Assembly: GCA_964463485.1 (NCBI GenBank)
Contig: CAYXDO010000191.1
Location: 1 to 19,540 of the forward strand
Source: CAYXDO01 sp964463485
GTDB taxonomy: Bacteria > Myxococcota > Kuafuiibacteriia > Kuafuiibacteriales > Kuafuiibacteriaceae
DNA length: 19,540 nucleotides
Direction of reading: 5' to 3'
Program-made: the position numbers and the translations under genes
Part shown: positions 15,593 to 19,540 of the stretch, piece after piece
How positions within the stretch are numbered: the stretch's first letter is position 1
Layout: each line of letters begins with the position of its first letter
Notes under the pieces: model-generated
Databases searched by the model: none
Seen by the model: the letters and a program-made list of their open reading frames with translations, nothing else
Told to the model about the DNA's origin: nothing

Positions 15593-18082
15593 TCATGGAC
15601 ACTCACGAACGACGAGGAGGACGCCGGACTTTCCGCCCACCACGATTCGGTCCTCGGAGGACTGTGCGGTCAAGAGAAGGTTGGGCGTCGTTACTCTCGA
15701 AGTCAGCCCGGTGAGTTGCAGACTGTTCACGAACAGCGCGGCGAAGGTGCCTTGGTGCGCGAAGGTCTCGATCGGCGAGTCTGAGAACCGATTGGGCGAG
15801 GTCCCCGCGACGTCTTGAAGCGCCTCCAATCTGTCCAACGGAGAAGCGAGCGCGCGCACGACGGCGAACGATCCACGCTCGGAGCTGCGGGCGCCGACGA
15901 GCCCGACATCGGGGCACAGGGCCTGAACGCTCGTAAAATCACTTCCGTCTTTGACGGCGACTCTCTCGACGAAGCCCGGATGGGCCCTGGCCAGGAGCCC
16001 TCCACAGCCCGAAATCCAGGCGGTTCCTCGGCTCGAGTGAGTCGCCTTCAACGGTGACTCTCGATCGCCTGGCCGGCGAGACTCACAGTCCGGCGCAACC
16101 ACGGGAGGTGGATCTTCGACGGAAGGGGTCGCGGGATCGTCCCACTCGACCTCGGGCGAAGTGAGCTCGGCGCCATTCCACTCCAAGAGCCGCCCGTCGT
16201 CGACGACGAGGACGAATCGGTCGTCGAGTATCTGCACCGCGTCCAGCACGGCGGCGCCCGCGATCCGAGTCACGTCACTGACCACGCCGTCCGAGCCGAG
16301 GAGAGCAGCCCAACCCGAGCGTGGAACCGTCGCGGTGTCCCCGCCGGCCAGGAGAAAACGATCTCGAGCGGGGAGGTATCTCGCGGCCCGCACGCGGCCG
16401 AAGGGAGGCCCGCCCCAATCGAGCGGAACCGTTCGGAGGGTGAGTGGGTCCGGCTTGACGACTCGGGCCTCTACCTTCGCAAAGAGCCAGACCTCTCCGT
16501 CGCGGACCGCCGAGGCCGAAAAATCGTCGTCGAAGGCGCGGCCAACGGGTGAATTCGGCCCGGCGATCTTGGAGAGCGCGCTGCTCGAGTTGCGGACGTA
16601 GATATGGCCGGCCGCCGAATATACGAGCGCCCGATCGACGCTCCCCACGGTCAAAAAAGCCGGCGCGTCGGTCCCTGGGACCTTGTCCAACCGCTCTACG
16701 GTCTCTCCGAGGGAGAGCCAACCGTCACCCAGCGCGGCCAGCGCCGGACCGGTTTCGCTGCTGAGGAAGCCGAGGCACTCCGTGCCTGGCTTTTCGTGGA
16801 AGAGCTCGAATGTCGCACTCTGAAGCCAGCTGAGGCTCGTGCCACGGCCGGGGGCCAAAGTGCGCAGAAAATGGGTTCGATCCCCGTCTTCGGCACAGAG
16901 GTAGAGAAACAAACCGCCGGAGGTTCGACCCAACCCTACCGTGTGCAACTCCATCTCCAGGGCCAACTCGGTGCCCCCGACCGATCGCGCCACGACCTCC
17001 CAGCTTCCGTCTTGGGCCCTTCGCGCAGCGACGATCCCTTGCGATTGTGGGGCATCGAGCTTCACCGCGTAGAGCTCATCCCCGCGTTTCAGAGGACTCG
17101 ACAGGGCCTGTGTCAGGGCTGAGTCTTCCACGGAATGGCACGCGACGGCGTCGCCCAGAAGTGAACACTCGTCGTAGGAAAACTGATTCGGCTCGACTCG
17201 TTCGTAGGAGAGCAGCGCTCGGCTCGCGGATAGGGGGACGATCCCGGTGGGTGTGCGGGCCAGGGGGAGTCGCGCGAGCCTCGCCACATCAGCGGGATCC
17301 GCCCTCCAGAGCTCGAGCGCGACGTCTCCCGGCGCATCGCGCCTCACCAACAGGACCCGCTCGGGGCTCAACACGCCGACCCCGAAATAGTTCTCGAAGC
17401 CTTCGCCGGACGGCTCGTCGTCACACGAGAGGGGCTCGTTCAGACGGCGCACGTGAGTCGAGAGTGTCCCGTCCCCACGGAATACGCGCAGCTCGTTCGT
17501 ACCCATGGAAGCCACTTCGCCCGCCGGCCCGATCGCGACATGACGTGGAGGCTCGTAGCCGTCTGGGCTCATTGCGTATTGCCAGCGCAAACGGCCCGCG
17601 CGCCCGGCCGGGTGTGGAATGTCGCAGTCACACGATCCCGGCCAGGCCATCGAGAGCTCGGACCGCACGTCAGGGCCTTCGACGAGCTCGGTGACTTTGG
17701 GCAAGGCACAAAAATCGCCGTCGTGGACGACGACCGGATGGCTCCGAGCGGAGCCGAGGCATCGACCGCACTCACCGACGCCGCGGGTCGGTTCCCGGAC
17801 GACCCTCGCGGAGGCCAGTCGCTCGCTCGACAGGGGCAGGCCCGCTTCGTCGACGAAAGCCCTTCCTGGGATCCTGAGGATCGATCCACCCGAAGCCAAG
17901 ACGGACGCCTGCTGTCCGGGTTGGAGCAGAGATACTTGGTCCTCGCTGGCGAATATCAGCAAGTCACCCGCTACGAGCTCGATAGGCGGCGCGACGGACG
18001 GGTCGAAACAAGCGGGGAGGGCGATCAGTATCCAGGCGCTTGCGCCTCTCCGCGCGCATCCGATGGGCGGGGACGCAGGCAC
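15593..18082 (-). CDS. Large lipoprotein, probable beta-propeller, unknown function
   Basis: From GTG 18082 the product is 829 residues with a 24-residue lipoprotein signal: basic CARRG, hydrophobic WILIALPA, and acylated Cys25 in the ALPAC lipobox. The mature part has many repeated blade-like units of four short strands joined by G-D/D-G turns, for example GEVASMGTNELRVFRGDGT, ERVLLVRRDAP, ARYLPARDRFLLAGGD and VQILDDRFVLVVDDGRLLEW. This suggests a propeller of 7-8 blades; no enzyme motif is seen. Cysteines cluster early (CGRC, CDCD). The frame is open further to 18385, with an ATG at 18121, but from there the signal would be 38 residues and would cover a candidate promoter, so GTG 18082 is preferred. 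Coding starts very near the predicted transcription start, so it could be leaderless. Confidence 0.78.
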   Translation of the reverse strand: MPASPPIGCARRGASAWILIALPACFDPSVAPPIELVAGDLLIFASEDQVSLLQPGQQASVLASGGSILRIPGRAFVDEAGLPLSSERLASARVVREPTRGVGECGRCLGSARSHPVVVHDGDFCALPKVTELVEGPDVRSELSMAWPGSCDCDIPHPAGRAGRLRWQYAMSPDGYEPPRHVAIGPAGEVASMGTNELRVFRGDGTLSTHVRRLNEPLSCDDEPSGEGFENYFGVGVLSPERVLLVRRDAPGDVALELWRADPADVARLARLPLARTPTGIVPLSASRALLSYERVEPNQFSYDECSLLGDAVACHSVEDSALTQALSSPLKRGDELYAVKLDAPQSQGIVAARRAQDGSWEVVARSVGGTELALEMELHTVGLGRTSGGLFLYLCAEDGDRTHFLRTLAPGRGTSLSWLQSATFELFHEKPGTECLGFLSSETGPALAALGDGWLSLGETVERLDKVPGTDAPAFLTVGSVDRALVYSAAGHIYVRNSSSALSKIAGPNSPVGRAFDDDFSASAVRDGEVWLFAKVEARVVKPDPLTLRTVPLDWGGPPFGRVRAARYLPARDRFLLAGGDTATVPRSGWAALLGSDGVVSDVTRIAGAAVLDAVQILDDRFVLVVDDGRLLEWNGAELTSPEVEWDDPATPSVEDPPPVVAPDCESRRPGDRESPLKATHSSRGTAWISGCGGLLARAHPGFVERVAVKDGSDFTSVQALCPDVGLVGARSSERGSFAVVRALASPLDRLEALQDVAGTSPNRFSDSPIETFAHQGTFAALFVNSLQLTGLTSRVTTPNLLLTAQSSEDRIVVGGKSGVLLVVRECP

Positions 18083-18088
18083 TTTCGC

Positions 18089-18117
18089 AGTATACACGCT
18101 GAAGGACCCCACCCCAA
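18089..18117 (-). promoter_or_regulatory. Candidate promoter of the propeller-like lipoprotein gene
   Basis: On the minus strand, TTGGGG (18117-18112) is followed after 17 bp by TATACT (18094-18089). The -10 fits the consensus at five of six positions and the -35 at three of six. The -10 ends six bases before GTG 18082, so the transcript would begin at or beside the start codon. Confidence 0.4.
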
Positions 18118-18137
18118 CCATCGGCCCGACGCTGTTC

Positions 18138-18623
18138 GTGCGTGCTCTGCTCGCGACCGGCGTCGCTGGGCGTGGCTGTGTCGATTGCTCTCGAGCCGAG
18201 AAGGTGAAAGGTTGGGACGCGGAGGACTCCGAGGCGGCGCTGTTCGGCCTCGACGGATCCGACTTCTGGATCGGACACCCGAAGCGGCCGGCTGGGTCAG
18301 GGGAGGTCGCGCACTTTCCTGCCTCCCTCGAACGAGAGCCTCGTGAAGGGAGTTGCTCCGCATGCTCCACACCCTCGCGAGCCAACCCGCAGCTCTTGTT
18401 TGAGGGAGAGCCCTGTCCGATTCCGCCGTTCTTGGACGCGGTGGACTCGGAGGGTGCGCCTGTGAGTCCGGACGTCGTCGCCGCTCTGCGAGCTCAGGTG
18501 CGTCCTGGTACCGCTTTTGGTGCGAGGGTGCTCTACAAGAAGCTCACCAAACCGACAATCACGCCTCGCCAGAGCGCCAGAGCTTCGGTCAACACTACGA
18601 AAACCTCTCTTTGTCATTCCTGA
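18138..18623 (+). CDS. Possible small hypothetical protein with two CxxC pairs
   Basis: An open frame from GTG 18138 (also open from ATG 18063) gives about 161 residues, with CVDC at the start and CSAC in the middle, then GEPCPIPPFLDAVDSEGAPVS and VVAALRAQVRPGTAF. The residue mix in this part is more protein-like than the Arg-rich opposing frames, and GC at third positions is high by eye. Against it: no Shine-Dalgarno, no recognised family, and a Ser/Thr-rich tail. It would diverge from the propeller lipoprotein. It may be a real orphan gene or a chance frame; without it, 18118-18657 holds no gene. Confidence 0.3.
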   Translation: MRALLATGVAGRGCVDCSRAEKVKGWDAEDSEAALFGLDGSDFWIGHPKRPAGSGEVAHFPASLEREPREGSCSACSTPSRANPQLLFEGEPCPIPPFLDAVDSEGAPVSPDVVAALRAQVRPGTAFGARVLYKKLTKPTITPRQSARASVNTTKTSLCHS

Positions 18624-18648
18624 GGGCCCGGTGCCTCGATGATTTTTT
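18622..18648 (+). terminator. Weak candidate intrinsic terminator
   Basis: GAGG-(8)-CCTC (18622-18637) is followed six bases later by six T (18643-18648). The stem is only 4 bp. It begins inside the stop of the possible CxxC ORF. Confidence 0.25.
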
Positions 18649-18669
18649 GAACTCGCCGTGCTCAAGTGC

Positions 18670-19173
18670 ATGGACACCAATGAGAAGGGTCGGGCCGTGT
18701 CACTCAGCAGGGAAGGAGCTTCCTACGGAACTTCTCTTTCCAAGGGCCTTTCGGATCTCGCCGCATTGGACGGTGTGGGTCCCGTCGCGAGCGTACAGGC
18801 CAAGGCGCTGGCGGAAGCGACGGCTTCCTTGGCCGGCGGCTACGATCGCGCGGCAGCTGCCCTCGAACGCGGTGATGCCGAGGCCTGGCAACGAGAATCG
18901 GATAGCGGCGAAAAGGAATATCGACGCCTCATCTCCGACGTCGATGAAATCCAGGACAAGCTCCTCGATGAGGTGCGGGAGCGGCTCGAGGACGATGGCT
19001 TTGACGAAGACGAAGTATCCAGATTCGAGACCTCCCTCAAGGAGCGCCTGGATACTCAGCTGCAAGGAATGACCTCGGCAGACCGAAGGTACCGCAGCGA
19101 GGGAAAATGGATGGGTAGACTCTGTCCGGCTGAGTCGATTGCCGAGGTCTGCGTATCGCTCGGTCGGCCGTGA
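18670..19173 (+). CDS. Acidic, helical hypothetical protein
   Basis: From ATG 18670 the product is 167 residues; an in-frame GTG at 18658 would add four. It is rich in Glu, Asp, Lys, Arg and Ala. Residues 50-142 have heptad-like runs such as DVDEIQDKLLDEVRERLEDDG and SRFETSLKERLDTQLQ, so they should form long helices or a coiled coil. No signal peptide, membrane segment or known family is seen. Opposing frames (for example minus 18700-19065) look less protein-like. No Shine-Dalgarno is visible. Its stop overlaps a GTG (GTGA at 19170-19173) that opens a weak Arg-rich frame to 19424. Confidence 0.6.
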   Translation: MDTNEKGRAVSLSREGASYGTSLSKGLSDLAALDGVGPVASVQAKALAEATASLAGGYDRAAAALERGDAEAWQRESDSGEKEYRRLISDVDEIQDKLLDEVRERLEDDGFDEDEVSRFETSLKERLDTQLQGMTSADRRYRSEGKWMGRLCPAESIAEVCVSLGRP

Positions 19174-19487
19174 CCATCGGAATCACACTTCGTCGGCTTG
19201 TGCGCGAGCGCTCGAGACGCAAGCAGTATGCGGTTTGGTTGCGAAACGGGGGGGCACGAGCCAGCCAAGCCGGCGCAGGAGCGCGAGCGGTTCGAGCACC
19301 GCGTGGGTGGCGCCGGACCTGCTGGGCTCTTGAGCTTGGGCGCGATGGCTCCGTCCTCGAGCTCGGAGAGCCGATCGTGAGCGAGTGGAGGAGAGCGCAT
19401 CGGAACTTGGTTTTGGAGAGGTAAGCTCTCCTCGGCCTCTCATGTCCAAGAGGTTCGTCCAAGGGGCGCGCGACGATGACGGAAAGT
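19174..19487. other. Stretch without a confident gene
   Basis: Two weak frames lie here. One runs 19170-19424 (GTG overlapping the upstream stop; 84 residues, Arg-rich, no family). The other is a short frame ending at 19507, readable from GTG 19385 or ATG 19442, with the end SKRFVQGARDDDGKFGAVEV. A small hairpin GGAGAG-GTAAG-CTCTCC is at 19415-19431. Neither frame has supporting motifs. Confidence 0.5.
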
Positions 19488-19520
19488 TCGGGGCGGTCGA
19501 GGTTTGAACGACCGCCCCGA
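19488..19520. terminator. Perfect 12-bp hairpin, possible bidirectional terminator
   Basis: TCGGGGCGGTCG (19488-19499), a 9-base loop and CGACCGCCCCGA (19509-19520) pair without a mismatch. There is no T tract on the plus side; on the minus side the stem is followed by ACTTTCC, a weak T-rich run. The stop of the tiny frame ending at 19507 lies in the loop. It could end transcription from either side or belong to a gene beyond the window. Confidence 0.45.
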
Positions 19521-19540
19521 GCCCATCACCTGACCGGGTT

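Noticed and set aside
18005..18082. Tat signal peptide in the propeller lipoprotein because of CARRG
   Set aside because: The RR is not in an S/TRRxFLK context; an ordinary lipoprotein signal explains it.
18083..18385. Longer N-terminus for the propeller lipoprotein
   Set aside because: It would bury the lipobox signal deep inside the protein and cover the candidate promoter.

Overview
The window looks like chromosomal DNA from a high-GC, Gram-negative, delta-proteobacterial or myxobacterial-type organism. That is an inference from style: strong GC bias at third codon positions, three large secreted lipoproteins with lipobox signal peptides, an Asp/Ala/Pro-rich linker of PDA-type units, several carboxypeptidase-regulatory-like (CarboxypepD_reg) modules, and large membrane or surface proteins of unknown function. 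No rRNA, tRNA, CRISPR array, transposase or phage gene was found.

Layout. Positions 1-56 hold a 14-bp tandem repeat cut by the window edge. Positions 163-1931 (minus) hold a two-gene unit: an SDR oxidoreductase overlapping by 4 bp a QueA-like S-adenosylmethionine:tRNA ribosyltransferase-isomerase family protein. It diverges from an XRE-cupin regulator (2038-2607, plus), and the space between carries a small perfect inverted repeat that could be the regulator's operator. An Asp-rich lipoprotein (2615-4840, minus) converges on the regulator. Positions 5112-9249 (plus) hold a 940-residue protein with an altered S-adenosylhomocysteine-hydrolase-like core inside two unknown flanking domains, followed 13 bp later by a type II NADH dehydrogenase. 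A 36-codon reading frame resembling the start of a Phd/YefM antitoxin overlaps the end of the dehydrogenase.

Positions 9491-13269 (plus) hold a coupled pair: a 976-residue membrane-anchored protein full of Ig-like/CarboxypepD_reg modules, and a four-helix membrane protein. On the minus strand, 13342-15486 encodes a lipoprotein with a pseudo-amidase (PGRP-like) domain lacking its zinc ligands, two CarboxypepD_reg repeats and an M15-type D,D-peptidase domain with intact zinc ligands. Upstream of it, 15593-18082 encodes a lipoprotein that looks like a beta-propeller. The right end (18138-19540) holds an acidic, helical hypothetical protein, weaker ORF candidates and a perfect 12-bp hairpin.

The shared theme is the cell envelope: three lipoproteins, one multi-Ig membrane protein and a peptidoglycan-directed enzyme. 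The most unusual object is the SAHH-fold protein. It keeps the fold signatures of adenosylhomocysteinase, but several substrate-site residues appear changed, it has large extra domains, and it is paired with an NADH dehydrogenase. All assignments are by reading motifs by eye; no database search was run.
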